In this document: positions 42,375 to 50,738 of the stretch, piece by piece
How positions within the stretch are numbered: the first letter of the stretch is position 1
Layout: the number at the start of each line of letters is the position of its first letter
DNA from: JABDII01 sp963815325
GTDB taxonomy: Bacteria > Gemmatimonadota > Gemmatimonadetes > Gemmatimonadales > GWC2-71-9
DNA length: 64,000 nucleotides
Direction of reading: 5' to 3'
Assembly: GCA_963815325.1 (NCBI GenBank)
Contig: CAWFGG010000009.1
Span: forward strand, 62,001 to 126,000
Notes under the pieces: model-generated
Database searches by the model: none
What the model saw: only the letters and a program-made list of their open reading frames with translations
What the model was told of the DNA's origin: nothing
Made by a program: the position numbers and the translations under genes

Positions 42375-42794
42375 TCACCTCAACCCCATCTGCGAATCCC
42401 GCAATCCCAGCACGCGGCATACCCAGGGTGCGAGGTGACCCTCGGCAAAGAAACTGTCAAGACCAGGGCGACTGGTGTCGCGAGCCGTGTTGGGAATGTC
42501 AATGACCACTGCGACTGTTTCGCGAATACTGGCCGTGTCGGAACCCAACAGGCCTACCCGTGTAGGGTCGAATTGGGTTGCGAGGCGATAGCGCACAGTG
42601 GTAGTAAACAGAGTCTCCGGGAAAGCCTCGTCGACCATCGCGCGGGGTGGCACGAAGCTGGCATATCGCCCTCCGCGGAGACCAGCTACCACGCTCGATC
42701 GGGTCCGGGCGTAGCTCGGGCTTGGGACCAACATCCGGCCAGGCCCGGGACGCCAGGATCCGAGGATAGACTGTGGATCCGCAGGAGAGACCAT
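42375..42794 (-). CDS. Hypothetical protein, cassette gene
   Basis: 139 aa, oriented like other cassette genes and fitting between attC14 and attC15, with its stop 10 bp from the right box of attC14. The C-terminal half (TLFTTTVRYRLATQFDPTRV, GLLGSDTASIRETVAVVIDI) has normal protein composition; the N-terminal 40 residues less so, and internal Met 21 (MLVPSPSY) may be the start. No family recognised. Confidence 0.5.
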   Translation of the reverse strand: MVSPADPQSILGSWRPGPGRMLVPSPSYARTRSSVVAGLRGGRYASFVPPRAMVDEAFPETLFTTTVRYRLATQFDPTRVGLLGSDTASIRETVAVVIDIPNTARDTSRPGLDSFFAEGHLAPWVCRVLGLRDSQMGLR

Positions 42795-42824
42795 CTGCTG
42801 TGCATACGTGCTGTTTCGGGTACT

Positions 42825-42932
42825 GTCTAACGAATCCCGCGTCAGTGGCGGGCCATCTCAGCCCGCCCTCTCACAAATCAACGACTTCCGTTGAAACCAG
42901 CAAGGCCCGGCCACTGCACGCGGTGGTTAGGC
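42825..42932 (-). repeat. attC15, 107-bp family
   Basis: Boxes GTCTAAC (42825) and GTTAGGC (42926). The loop reads GGGCCATCTCAGCCCGCCCT. Confidence 0.94.
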
Positions 42933-43424
42933 AGCGCGGTGTCTGACAGAGTCGATGACCGCGGAATCAGCGCTATCGGACCGAGATCGGGCAACTCGGT
43001 CGCGCAGGCGTCGGTCATCGGGCGCTTGTTTCACAGATGACTACGCTCTGATCAGGAAATTGCGCAGGTGGCGTCTGTCTCGGTGGACGCGGCCGAACCA
43101 TGTTATCGAACTTGGGATGGGCAGGGAGGTCAAGCCACGCAGGAGGGTCACGAATTCAAGCGTGGGCGCATGCCGGGGTCATCCCGGTAGATCATGACCT
43201 CTGCAGTGGCGTTTGAGAACTGCTGTGCAACGAGCTCACGTGAATGGTGCATCGCTACGTGATTCGACATCGGCGTTGTAGGCAGGTCCACTGGCACAAC
43301 TGTCCGCTGCGAGGCCAGTCGGTTCCATCCAGGCGCCGGCATGACGAGATCACTGGCTGTCCACCGGACGTCGCAGGAGACTCGCAGGCGATGGATCGTC
43401 GGATTCCATTGCCTTTCTTCGAGC
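42933..43424. other. Cassette without a convincing gene
   Basis: About 490 bp between attC15 and attC16. The only reading frames are short (plus 42955-43197, 80 codons; minus 43148-43342, 64 codons), biased in composition and without motif or ribosome binding site. Either a non-coding cassette or a decayed gene. Confidence 0.5.
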
Positions 43425-43535
43425 GTCTAACGAATTCCGCGTCAGTGGCGGGCCATCTGGCCCGCCTCCGTCACAAATCAACGACTTCCGTTGAAACCAG
43501 CAAGGTCCGCTCGTCACTGCACGCGGGGGTTAGAG
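43425..43535 (-). repeat. attC16, 107-bp family, diverged right arm
   Basis: Boxes GTCTAAC (43425) and GTTAGAG (43529). The right arm reads GGTCCGCTCGTCACTGCACG, a short insertion that weakens the stem relative to other copies. Length 111 bp. Confidence 0.88.
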
Positions 43536-43834
43536 CCACTGGCTGCATCAACATGTCAACCGAGGCTGCTGCGTGAAGATCGCTCATCGGGCGTCCTGGA
43601 ACAGCGTCCATGTACGCGGGGCGAAAAATGTCATCGACCACTCGCTCCAGAGCCGCGCTCAACGCCCAATATCGCTTGTACCTCGGCAGGGCCGCGGACA
43701 CGCTCAGGCCCTTGTGCGTCAACGTCTGCGAGCAGCGCGCCCAGGACGAGGGCTGCATCGTCTGGCATCATCAAGGGCTGACATATCGGCGCTGATCCGT
43801 CCATGAAGTTCCTCGCGCGATTCCAGTAGGCCGT
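43536..43834. other. Short cassette without a clear gene
   Basis: 299 bp. A minus-strand frame (43471-43758) covers most of it (YKRYWALSAALERVVDDIFR, PAYMDAVPGRPMSDLHAAAS) but runs on into attC16 before stopping. If real it would be a protein of about 95 residues whose tail is attC-encoded; the evidence is weak. Confidence 0.4.
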
Positions 43835-43941
43835 GCCTAACGAATCCCGCGTCAGTGGCGGGCCGTCTCGCCCGCCCTCTCACAAATCAACGACTTCCTT
43901 GAGAACCAGCAAGGCCCGGCCACTGCACGCGGTGGTTAGGC
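43835..43941 (-). repeat. attC17, 107-bp family
   Basis: Boxes GCCTAAC (43835) and GTTAGGC (43935); consensus arms. Confidence 0.94.
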
Positions 43942-44249
43942 TGGCCCTGAGCGGACAGTCGGGACATGTACGCCGCGCGCTGGCGAGCTCGCTCTCAGGC
44001 ACCAGAGCGGACCAGCCGATCCAGTTGGCGCAGAAACTGCTGGCAGCGAGCACGACTCGAGACGCGCTCAACGAATATCGCTGACCTCGGAGGGACTGCG
44101 GACGTTGGAAAGGACGTTGGCGCGCGAATCGCGGTGGGCAGCGCGTCAGTGCACGAGTGCACCATGTGAACGCTGCGGCGAGCCCAGTGTGCGGACGACA
44201 TCGACGCATGACCGCGTCATCGATTCCCGCGCATCGCACCTCGTGGCCA
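43942..44249. other. Cassette without a recognisable gene
   Basis: 308 bp between attC17 and attC18. Reading frames on both strands are under 70 codons and have no family features. It may carry an RNA or a decayed gene; I see no specific structure. Confidence 0.45.
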
Positions 44250-44353
44250 GCCTAACGAATCTGTGTCAGCTGCGGGCGTTGTGCCCGCCCTCACACAATT
44301 CAACGGCTTCCTTCAAAACACAAGCGCCCGCCAGCTGCACACGGTGGTTAGGG
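44250..44353 (-). repeat. attC18, diverged 104-bp relative of the family
   Basis: Boxes GCCTAAC (44250) and GTTAGGG (44347). Arms TGTGTCAGCTGCGGGCG and CGCCCGCCAGCTGCACACGG differ from the family consensus by matched changes in both arms, so the stem is kept. It is the attC of the array's first cassette. Confidence 0.88.
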
Positions 44354-44543
44354 AGCCGGCCGCACACCACAGCCCGGACAGACCCGGGACTGCTCGGAGC
44401 GCTAGGGAAAACCCTAGCCCACCGTGGGCGTACCCGGAGCGGATCCCGTGGTTCGAGGAGCCGACCACCGAGACGAACAATCACATCATCCGTTGAGGAG
44501 TTGGGGACTGAACCGGAGTTGCGGAGAGTGAAGGCCTGGCACT
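44354..44543. other. First cassette: short, non-coding, with a perfect palindrome
   Basis: 190 bp. It holds the palindrome GCTAGGGAAAACCCTAGC at 44401-44418, identical to the one at 1847-1864. No credible gene. In an integron this position is next to the cassette promoter, so a short non-coding cassette here would pass transcription to the next ones. Confidence 0.45.
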
Positions 44544-44560
44544 GCCTAACGATGAATGGA
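44544..44560 (-). other. Candidate attI-side junction of the array
   Basis: GCCTAACGATGAATGGA contains the cassette core GTTAGGC (minus strand) without a partner box or stem to its right. This is what the attI/first-cassette junction looks like. No integrase gene follows in the 230 bp before tRNA-Pro or beyond. Confidence 0.5.
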
Positions 44561-44780
44561 CTGCGAGAAAATGTGCCCCAATCCTGCGAGCTTCGCCACC
44601 TCTACCCGGCAACCTCCAGAGCCCAAATCACCAAGATGCCAAGCTGTTGGCGCTGTCTGGAGGGATAGACGGTTGAACCGTTGAACGCGCCAGAGGCCGC
44701 CCAACTCCCACTCATGCATAACACCCTTTGCAGCATAACCCTCAGCTGCCTCCCCGTCCGACTCCCTACTCCCACCCTCA

Positions 44781-44854
44781 TCGGGGCGCCGGGATTCGAA
44801 CCCGGGACCTCCTGCTCCCAAAGCAGGCGCGCTACCGGGCTGCGCTACGCCCCG
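44781..44854 (-). tRNA. tRNA-Pro (anticodon TGG)
   Basis: Complete cloverleaf on the minus strand: acceptor CGGGGCG/CGCCCCG, D-arm TAGCGCAGCCCGGTAGCGC, anticodon stem-loop CCTGC-TTTGGGA-GCAGG, T-arm CCGGGTTCGAATCCCGG, discriminator A. It marks the right border of the accessory region. Confidence 0.95.
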
Positions 44855-44908
44855 CCGACGTACGGCCCGTGCAAAGTAGCACCGCCCCCGCCCTCCCACC
44901 AACCACCG

Positions 44909-46071
44909 CTACCCGCCCGCCAGGAACCGCTCGATCGCGTCCCACTCGGCCATGACATCCTCGTAGCCCAGCTCCATGAGCGGCACGGTGTAGGCCGGGT
45001 CGAACAGGAGATAGCTCAGGAAGTCGGCCGAGCCCTCACGTTCGCCGCCGATCGAGCGCACTAGGCGTTGCATGACCGGCGGCAAGCGGTGCCAATGAGG
45101 CCGCGCCATCGCCCCCAGGTCCCGCGACGGGCGGAGCACCAAAAGATCGACCGGCCTGAGGCCGTCGGGCACCGCGGTGCCGGTCGGGAGCCTCGCCACT
45201 GTGCGGTTCACCCGCTCCAATCCGCTCGGCGTCGCCGTCCAGCGCGTCGAGGAAGATGGAGTGAAACAGGATGCCTAGGATCTGGGCGGTGGAGGGATAC
45301 TCGCCTGCGTCCGCGGACACGTGGCGCCGGGCCCAGACCGGACGCATGCCGATCGCGAGAATCCGGGCCGCACCCAAGTGAATGGCGGGCGCGAGCGGCG
45401 CCGCTTGGCGCACGCTCCCGTCACCATAGAAGGTGTCCCCAATCTCGATGGCGGGGAACAAGAGCGGAATCGCGGCCGAGGCCAGCACGTGGTCCCAGCT
45501 GAGCGGCTGGCGCACCGCCCGGCGCTGCGAACGCTGCCACATGGCGACACCATCCGCACCCTGCACGAAGGTGATGGTCTCGCCGGTGCCGTAGCTCGTG
45601 GCGCTGAGCGCTACCGAGCGCAATTCGCCCCGCCCAATCTTGGCGTCGATATTGGCCATGTCGCGCCGGCCGCTCAGGAATACGCTCAGAGGGAGACATG
45701 TCGAACAGCCCGCGAACGACCGTCTCGCGGGCCCGACCGCGGAGCCGGCGGCCGAGCCAGCGGAAGGCCGACCCCCAGATGTTCTCGACCTGCACCCGGT
45801 AGACCTGCTCGATGGTGAGCCCGGACCACTCGGTCCGGAGCGCCGCGGCCGATTCCGCGAAACCGCCCGGATGAGTGGCAAGGGAGATGGTGTTGATGGC
45901 GCCGGCGGACACGCCGGTCAGGATTGGAACGGTGAGTTGGGGAGCCCGCTCGGCGATGGCCGAGACCACGCCGGCCTGGTAGGCCGCACGCGCGCCGCCG
46001 CCCGAAAGGACTAACGCGAGGTCGTTCGTGTTGGTGTTTCCTTCCGCCACTGCCGGTCCACCACGGTTCAA
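44909..46071 (-). CDS. Patatin-like phospholipase, two frameshifts
   Basis: About 385 aa in three frames. The first part has the oxyanion loop LVLSGGGARAAYQAGV and the nucleophile elbow GVSAGAIN. The second part, after about 45690, has SAAIPLLFPAIEIGDTFYGD, GSVRQAAPLAP (catalytic Asp in GDGS). The third part, after about 45215, ends VMAEWDAIERFLAGG. Both catalytic residues are kept; the breaks look like base errors. The start is TTG 46071 overlapping the rdgB stop as TTGA, or a GTG about 21 bases further in (VAEGNTNTND). Acts on lipids, location unclear. Confidence 0.82.
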
Positions 46072-46685
46072 CCGGGAAGCCTGATCGCCTCCAGCAACGC
46101 GCGGAAAGCACGGCCGCGATGGCTCACGCCGTCCTTTTCCGCTGGGTCCGCCTCACCGAAGGTCTGCTCCAAATCGTCGCTCAGGAACAAGGGGTCGTAC
46201 CCAAATCCGCCCTCTCCCCTGGGTTCCGTGAGTATCCGCCCGTTGCATGATCCTTCGAAAATCCGTGGGACCGCGGACGGTGTTGCGAGATATGCCAACA
46301 CGCAGCGGTAGCGCGCCCGCCGCTTGGCTTCGGCCAAGCCGGACAGCCGGCGTAGCAGCTCCTCGTTGTTGGCCTGGTCCACCTCGAGCGGTGATCCGGT
46401 TGCGCCCGCGAAGCGCTTGGAGCGCGTACCCGGCTTGCCGCCAAGTGCGATCACCTCGAGCCCCGAGTCGTCCGCCACGGTCGGAAGCCCGGTCTTTTGC
46501 GCAAAGTACTCGGCCTTGACCCGGGCATTGGTCTGGAAGCTGTCGGCGACCTCGAGAAGTTCCTCCGCCCCGGCCCACGGGACACCGGCCTCGCTCGGAA
46601 AGACGGCCTCGTGCCCGGCCTCCGCGAAGAGCCGTCTCAACTCGCGCTGCTTCCCTTCGCTCCTCGTCGCAACCAGGATCTTCAC
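46068..46685 (-). CDS. rdgB: XTP/dITP pyrophosphatase
   Basis: 205 aa, the usual length. ILVATRSEGKQRELRRLFAE opens the nucleotide-binding groove; TVADDSGLEVIALGGKPGTR carries the catalytic Asp, and GEGGFGYDPLFLSDDLEQTF, DGVSHRGRAFRAL complete the Ham1 pattern. It removes deaminated purine nucleotides from the pool. It lies 4 bp before rph's stop on the same strand, a common arrangement. Confidence 0.95.
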   Translation of the reverse strand: MKILVATRSEGKQRELRRLFAEAGHEAVFPSEAGVPWAGAEELLEVADSFQTNARVKAEYFAQKTGLPTVADDSGLEVIALGGKPGTRSKRFAGATGSPLEVDQANNEELLRRLSGLAEAKRRARYRCVLAYLATPSAVPRIFEGSCNGRILTEPRGEGGFGYDPLFLSDDLEQTFGEADPAEKDGVSHRGRAFRALLEAIRLPG

Positions 46686-47392
46686 TGGGTCAAGGCATCA
46701 CGCTGGATGTCGAACAGCTGATGAATGCCCCGCTCCGCCAAGTCGACCAGCTCGTTCAGCTGGCGGCGGGAGAAGGTGCCGCTCTCACCGGTGCCCTGCA
46801 CCTCCACGAATTGGTCGGGGTGAAGCATGACGACGTTGGCGTCCACTTCGGCGTCTTTATCCTCGGCGTATGCCAGGTCGACCCGCGGCTCGCCGCCCGC
46901 GATCCCGACCGACACACCGGCCACCAGCCGGCCGAACGGGTTCTCGATGCCGGTCTCTTTGGCCAACCACTCGCACGCATCCGCCAGGGCCACGGCGCCG
47001 CCGGTAATGCCGGCGGTCCGGGTACCGCCGTCGGCCTGGAGCACGTCGCAGTCGATCCGGATGGTGTACTCGCCGAATTCCATCGTGCCCATGGCCGCGC
47101 GGAGCGAGCGGCCGATCAGGCGCTGGATTTCCTGGGTGCGCCCGCCCGGCCCGCTCCGTTCGCGCCGGGTTCGCTCGGTGGTGGCGCGCGGCAGCATGGC
47201 ATACTCGGCCGTTACCCACCCAAGGCCCGAGCCCTTGCGCCATCCGGGCACGCCCGCCTCGACGCTGGCCGTGCAGTAGACCAGAGTACCACCCGCGCGT
47301 ATGAGGCACGACCCTTCCGCATATGGATTGGCACGGCGCTCGAGCACCACCGCTCGGAGTTCGTTGTTGGCCCTGCCGTCAGGACGAGGCAC
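46682..47392 (-). CDS. rph: Ribonuclease PH
   Basis: 236 aa. MPRPDGRANNELRAVVLERR, GWVTAEYAMLPRATTERTRR, QEIQRLIGRSLRAAMG and DVLQADGGTRTAGITGGAVA give the RNase PH signature including the phosphate-binding residues. It trims tRNA 3' ends phosphorolytically. It overlaps the upstream rfaE2 gene by 14 bp and rdgB downstream by 4 bp, so the three form one unit. Confidence 0.96.
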   Translation of the reverse strand: MPRPDGRANNELRAVVLERRANPYAEGSCLIRAGGTLVYCTASVEAGVPGWRKGSGLGWVTAEYAMLPRATTERTRRERSGPGGRTQEIQRLIGRSLRAAMGTMEFGEYTIRIDCDVLQADGGTRTAGITGGAVALADACEWLAKETGIENPFGRLVAGVSVGIAGGEPRVDLAYAEDKDAEVDANVVMLHPDQFVEVQGTGESGTFSRRQLNELVDLAERGIHQLFDIQRDALTQ

Positions 47393-47858
47393 GGAGACGC
47401 TCCACGATCGAAGTCGTTGAATACCCTGAGACCAGCGGGACGATCACGACCCGCCCGCCACTGGAACGTACCACATCGCCGCCAACCACGTCCTCGGCCG
47501 AGTAGTCGCCGCCCTTGACCAGGACGTCGGGTCGGAGCTCACGGACCAGCTCGAGCGGCGTCTGTTCATCGAACATGACAACACAGTCGACGGCCGCGAG
47601 CGCCGCGAGCAGCCGAGCCCGGTCGGCTTGGCTCATGATGGGCCGCGACGGGCCCTTGGCGAGGCGCCGCGCGGAGGTATCGGAATTGAGCCCGACGATG
47701 AGGTAGCCGCCATGCGCGCGGGCCGCTTCGAGCAGTTCCACGTGGCCGGGATGTAACAGGTCGAACACACCGTTGGTGAACACCACCGGCCCCGATTGCT
47801 GCTGCCGCCAGTCGACCGCGGCCGCGCGGGTCCGGATCTTGTCCGCGGATCTGCTCAC
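47379..47858 (-). CDS. rfaE2: D-glycero-beta-D-manno-heptose 1-phosphate adenylyltransferase
   Basis: 159 aa, a stand-alone version of the C-terminal half of HldE. VFTNGVFDLLHPGHVELLEA contains the nucleotidyltransferase HxGH motif; VKGGDYSAEDVVGGDVV and PLVSGYSTTSIVERLR are typical of the ADP-heptose enzyme. It makes ADP-heptose for the LPS inner core, so the cell has heptose-containing LPS. Confidence 0.93.
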   Translation of the reverse strand: MSRSADKIRTRAAAVDWRQQQSGPVVFTNGVFDLLHPGHVELLEAARAHGGYLIVGLNSDTSARRLAKGPSRPIMSQADRARLLAALAAVDCVVMFDEQTPLELVRELRPDVLVKGGDYSAEDVVGGDVVRSSGGRVVIVPLVSGYSTTSIVERLRASS

Positions 47859-49252
47859 TCGAGGTCCTTGTGCTCGTGGATCGGCGGTTTGGTGGGCTCG
47901 GATTCGGCTGCGTCCGACGCGCGCTTGAAGAGGGCCTTGAGCGCGGGCGGTGCCACGAAGGTGGTGGCCATCACCATGAGCAGCACGGCGCCGAACGATT
48001 CCTGCGACAGCACACCGGTCCGGCGGCCGATATCGGCGAAGATGAGACCGACTTCACCCCGCGGCACCATGCCCACCCCAACCAGGCCACGGCGGAACGT
48101 GGCCCACGGCGCCGCCCACCCGGCGGCCACCTTGCCGACGATCGCGAGCACCGTGAGCACGGTCGCGATAACCAGGGTGGCCCTGGCCTCGGGCGTGGCG
48201 GGATTCAACAAGTTCAAGTTGACCGACGATCCCACCGAGACGAAGAAGATCGGGGCGAAGATGCCGGCCACCGGCCGGATCCGGCTTTCGATGCTGTCGA
48301 ATTGGTTGGTGCCCGACAGAATGATGCCGGCGGCGAATGCGCCGATGATGAGCGCCGAGCCCGCCAGCGTCGCCAAGGCCGCGAGGGTGAGCGCGAAGGC
48401 GAAGGCAAAGACCACCAGCACGTGCCGCACCCTGAGCTGGTCGATGAAGTCGAACAACTTGGGCGCAACGAAGCTGCCGAGCCCGACCGCGACCACCAGA
48501 AACCCAAAGGCGAGTGCCAAGGCGGTCGAGACTCCCGCGACCGACACGGCCGTACCGGCCGCGATGCCGGACACCACGGTCAGGATCACCAGGCCGAGCA
48601 CGTCGTCGATGACCGCGGCACCGATGATGATCTTGGCCTCCTCGGTGTGCATCTGGCCCAGATCCGACAGGACCCGTGCGGTGATGCCGACGGACGTGGC
48701 CGTGAGGGTAGCGCCGACGAAGATCGCGGCCGTGATCAACTCGCCACTTGCCGTGTTCGCGCCCGGATGCGGGGCGAAAAACCAGTACACCAAACCGAAC
48801 GCGAACGGCAGCGCGACACCGACGAGCGCCACGGCCAGCGAGCTGGTCCCGACCCGGAACATCTCCTTCAGGTCGGTCTCGAGTCCGATCTCGAACAGGA
48901 GCAGGATGACGCCCAGCTCGGCCAGGATGTGGATGAACTCGCCGGATGGTCCGGCGCTCGGTATGAGGCCGAGTGCGCTCGAGCCTAACAGGACCCCGGC
49001 CACCAGCTCGCCGAGCACCGCCGGCTGTCCTATACGCTCGGCGGCCTCACCGAGCAGCTTGGCCGCGATGAGCATCGCGGCCAGAACCAGCAACAGATTC
49101 GGAATGGATGAGGCACCTTCCGCCGCCCACAGGGGCGGGGGCGCGAGGAGTACCGCGCCCGGGACCACGAGCCAGAGGCAGCGGCGGCTAAAGCCCGGCC
49201 TCCGCCTTGGGGGTGAACCGGAAGGTGTGATTGAAGAAGGGAAGATCGACAC
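47855..49252 (-). CDS. Cation:proton antiporter, CPA2 family
   Basis: 465 aa with about 12-13 membrane helices. An apparent signal or extra helix (LWLVVPGAVLLAPPPLWAAE) precedes SIPNLLLVLAAMLIAAKLLG. The paired acidic residues of the ion site are in IIGAAVIDDVLGLVILTVVS; LLLFEIGLETDL is the usual Glu-containing helix 4. Exchanges Na+ or K+ for H+. An alternative GTG start at 49168 would remove the 65-bp overlap with the upstream gene but shorten the n-region. Confidence 0.9.
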   Translation of the reverse strand: MSIFPSSITPSGSPPRRRPGFSRRCLWLVVPGAVLLAPPPLWAAEGASSIPNLLLVLAAMLIAAKLLGEAAERIGQPAVLGELVAGVLLGSSALGLIPSAGPSGEFIHILAELGVILLLFEIGLETDLKEMFRVGTSSLAVALVGVALPFAFGLVYWFFAPHPGANTASGELITAAIFVGATLTATSVGITARVLSDLGQMHTEEAKIIIGAAVIDDVLGLVILTVVSGIAAGTAVSVAGVSTALALAFGFLVVAVGLGSFVAPKLFDFIDQLRVRHVLVVFAFAFALTLAALATLAGSALIIGAFAAGIILSGTNQFDSIESRIRPVAGIFAPIFFVSVGSSVNLNLLNPATPEARATLVIATVLTVLAIVGKVAAGWAAPWATFRRGLVGVGMVPRGEVGLIFADIGRRTGVLSQESFGAVLLMVMATTFVAPPALKALFKRASDAAESEPTKPPIHEHKDLE

Positions 49253-49556
49253 TTTCGTTGTACTCGGTCTCGATGGTGATCAATCGGGTCCGGCCGGAGC
49301 GGCGGATGGTGAATTTACTTGCGTCCGGCGGCAGGCCGAGCTCTTCGACTTGGATGATGAGCCGGCGGCGGATGGTGGCATCGGTGAGGCTCGGTGCCAA
49401 CCGGGCCTGTGATTTCATTTCGTCGAGCAACTGATAGTAGCGCCAATAGACCTCGCCGATGTTGATCCCGTAATACAGGGCCCCGGCGAGGATCAAGAGC
49501 GAAATGAGGCAGCCGATGTTGCTACCGCCACGTCGTCTGGGTGAGCGTGTCACCAT
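49188..49556 (-). CDS. Small membrane protein, DUF4845-like
   Basis: 122 aa: one N-terminal membrane helix (GCLISLLILAGALYYGINIG) and a soluble tail (DATIRRRLIIQVEELGLPPD, FTIRRSGRTRLITIETEYNE, SVDLPFFNHTFRF). The layout matches DUF4845-type proteins of unknown role, with the closing strand on L-P-F-F-x-H. It sits between the LptE-like gene and the antiporter on the same strand. Confidence 0.7.
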   Translation of the reverse strand: MVTRSPRRRGGSNIGCLISLLILAGALYYGINIGEVYWRYYQLLDEMKSQARLAPSLTDATIRRRLIIQVEELGLPPDASKFTIRRSGRTRLITIETEYNESVDLPFFNHTFRFTPKAEAGL

Positions 49557-50107
49557 TGGGACTGGGCTCCGTCGACGATATCGGTGATGAGTTTCTCCAG
49601 TGCCTTCTCGCGTCCCTCGAGCTCACGGCCGGTCTCATAATCGCCCTCGACCGTGAGATTGCTGCGCTGCCACAGGGGCTTGTTCGCTCGCTGATCCACA
49701 ATCTCGACCGAAACGGTGATCTGCACCAGTCGCCGCGTCACGTCGACGCGATTGCCCGGGCCGCCCTGGAATGCCACCGGCAGGTCGGGCTGATACCGGG
49801 TGATCCTACCCTGGACTACGGCATCCGCCTGGTTTTCGCCCGCTGGTCGGAGACCCAACCGGCTTTCCACCGCCTCCCGCACGGCGGTCAGGATTTCCTG
49901 GCCGAGGGTAGGTTCGGATGTCAGGTTGTCGAACGGAAGGACCGCAACCGTTCGGATCTCGGACGGTAGCCCGCCGCCGGCAAAGCCGTAGCACCCCGCG
50001 ACCGCGACGCTAACGATCGCCAGGATCCCAGGTATCAGGCGGGTACTCCACCGAGGGCACGGTCGAGAGGAACGTGATGTCGAGCCGGGCCGGAACGCTG
50101 GGTACAA
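49550..50107 (-). CDS. LPS-assembly lipoprotein LptE-like
   Basis: The hydrophobic leader LIPGILAIVSVAVAGCYGFA ends in lipobox VAGC. The mature part shows the LptE pattern: IRTVAVLPFDNLTSEPTLGQ, ADAVVQGRITRYQPDLPVAF, VDVTRRLVQITVSVEIVDQR, and EKALEKLITDIVDG. LptE plugs the LptD barrel for LPS export. The start is uncertain: TTG 50107 gives a long n-region and 98-bp overlap with the gene before it; a start just before LIPGIL would fit better but has no standard codon. Confidence 0.75.
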   Translation of the reverse strand: MYPAFRPGSTSRSSRPCPRWSTRLIPGILAIVSVAVAGCYGFAGGGLPSEIRTVAVLPFDNLTSEPTLGQEILTAVREAVESRLGLRPAGENQADAVVQGRITRYQPDLPVAFQGGPGNRVDVTRRLVQITVSVEIVDQRANKPLWQRSNLTVEGDYETGRELEGREKALEKLITDIVDGAQSQW

Positions 50108-50717
50108 TCAGCCTCGCTTTGATCGGTGTGCCGTCTGGAGCCAGCCGGGTCTCTACCCGGCCGATCACTTCACCGGCATGGCGGACGATCGCGATGAGGG
50201 TCGGATCGCCTCGATCGAGCCGGGCATACTCAACGGTATCGACCCCGTTGGCAAATTGCCAAACCGTCGCATTCGCACCGCGAAACCCGCGTGCCACAGT
50301 CCCGGGCTCCGGACGGCGGACCACGCCGAACATAGCCCACATCAGGGGATAGTTCGGGATCATTTTCTCGACGGCGTCGACGGGCCGGACCCATCGCGCG
50401 CTGTCTCCCACAACCACCGCCGCCGTAGGGTTCGAGCCGAACGGTCCCATGACGTCGAACCGAAGCGAATCCGGCGGCGCGATGCGCGCGCTGCCCTGCC
50501 CTCCCGTGCTGGCCCGGTCGTCCTGAAACAGCCACTTGAACCGGTGCAGCCGATGGCCCTGAGGGACCGTTGCGTCGGCCCAGGCGGTGACTTGCTCGGC
50601 CGGCAACGGAGTGGCGGCCTCCGGTATCAGCGACACGGGCATCGGGCGGCACGCCCCGATTGCCAAGCCAATGTAGACGGGCGCCCGACGGGGGTCAAGC
50701 AAAAAGTATTGTGGCAT
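50010..50717 (-). CDS. LolB/DUF4292-like outer-membrane lipoprotein
   Basis: 235 aa. The leader VYIGLAIGACRPMP contains lipobox AIGAC. A beta-rich body follows (GHRLHRFKWLFQDDRASTGG, GSARIAPPDSLRFDVMGPFG, VEYARLDRGDPTLIAIVRHA, DITFLSTVPSV). The half-barrel layout resembles LolA/LolB and DUF4292 lipoprotein carriers. It lies in the envelope operon between the barrel fusion protein and the LptE-like gene, which fits a lipoprotein or LPS transport role; not proven. Confidence 0.65.
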   Translation of the reverse strand: MPQYFLLDPRRAPVYIGLAIGACRPMPVSLIPEAATPLPAEQVTAWADATVPQGHRLHRFKWLFQDDRASTGGQGSARIAPPDSLRFDVMGPFGSNPTAAVVVGDSARWVRPVDAVEKMIPNYPLMWAMFGVVRRPEPGTVARGFRGANATVWQFANGVDTVEYARLDRGDPTLIAIVRHAGEVIGRVETRLAPDGTPIKARLIVPSVPARLDITFLSTVPSVEYPPDTWDPGDR

Positions 50718-50738
50718 TTAGGGTTAGGGCCCGCCGGG

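Larger units (their letters stand above)
28328..44550 (-). mobile_element. Integron gene-cassette array without integrase (CALIN-type)
   Basis: Nineteen recognisable attC sites and one remnant punctuate this stretch. Each pairs an R box (GCCTAAC-like) with its complement (GTTAGGC-like) and has an imperfect inner stem. In all of them the extra unpaired bases lie in the arm on the right of the plus strand, so the sites, and the cassettes, are oriented on the minus strand; almost all cassette genes agree. The attI-proximal end would be at 44550, where a lone GTTAGGC core sits. No tyrosine-recombinase gene lies in the window. Two insertion sequences have entered attC sites. Confidence 0.92.

Noticed and set aside
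30125..44353. The regularly recurring 107-bp units as a CRISPR array or REP elements
   Set aside because: Spacing is 270-1900 bp and filled with genes, the units are far too long for CRISPR repeats, and the R boxes with unequal arms identify attC.
30125..44353. Reading frames on the plus strand encoding LTNPASVAGRLARLCTNQRL-like peptides
   Set aside because: They are translations of the attC sites themselves, repeated with each copy, and have no start signals or gene context.
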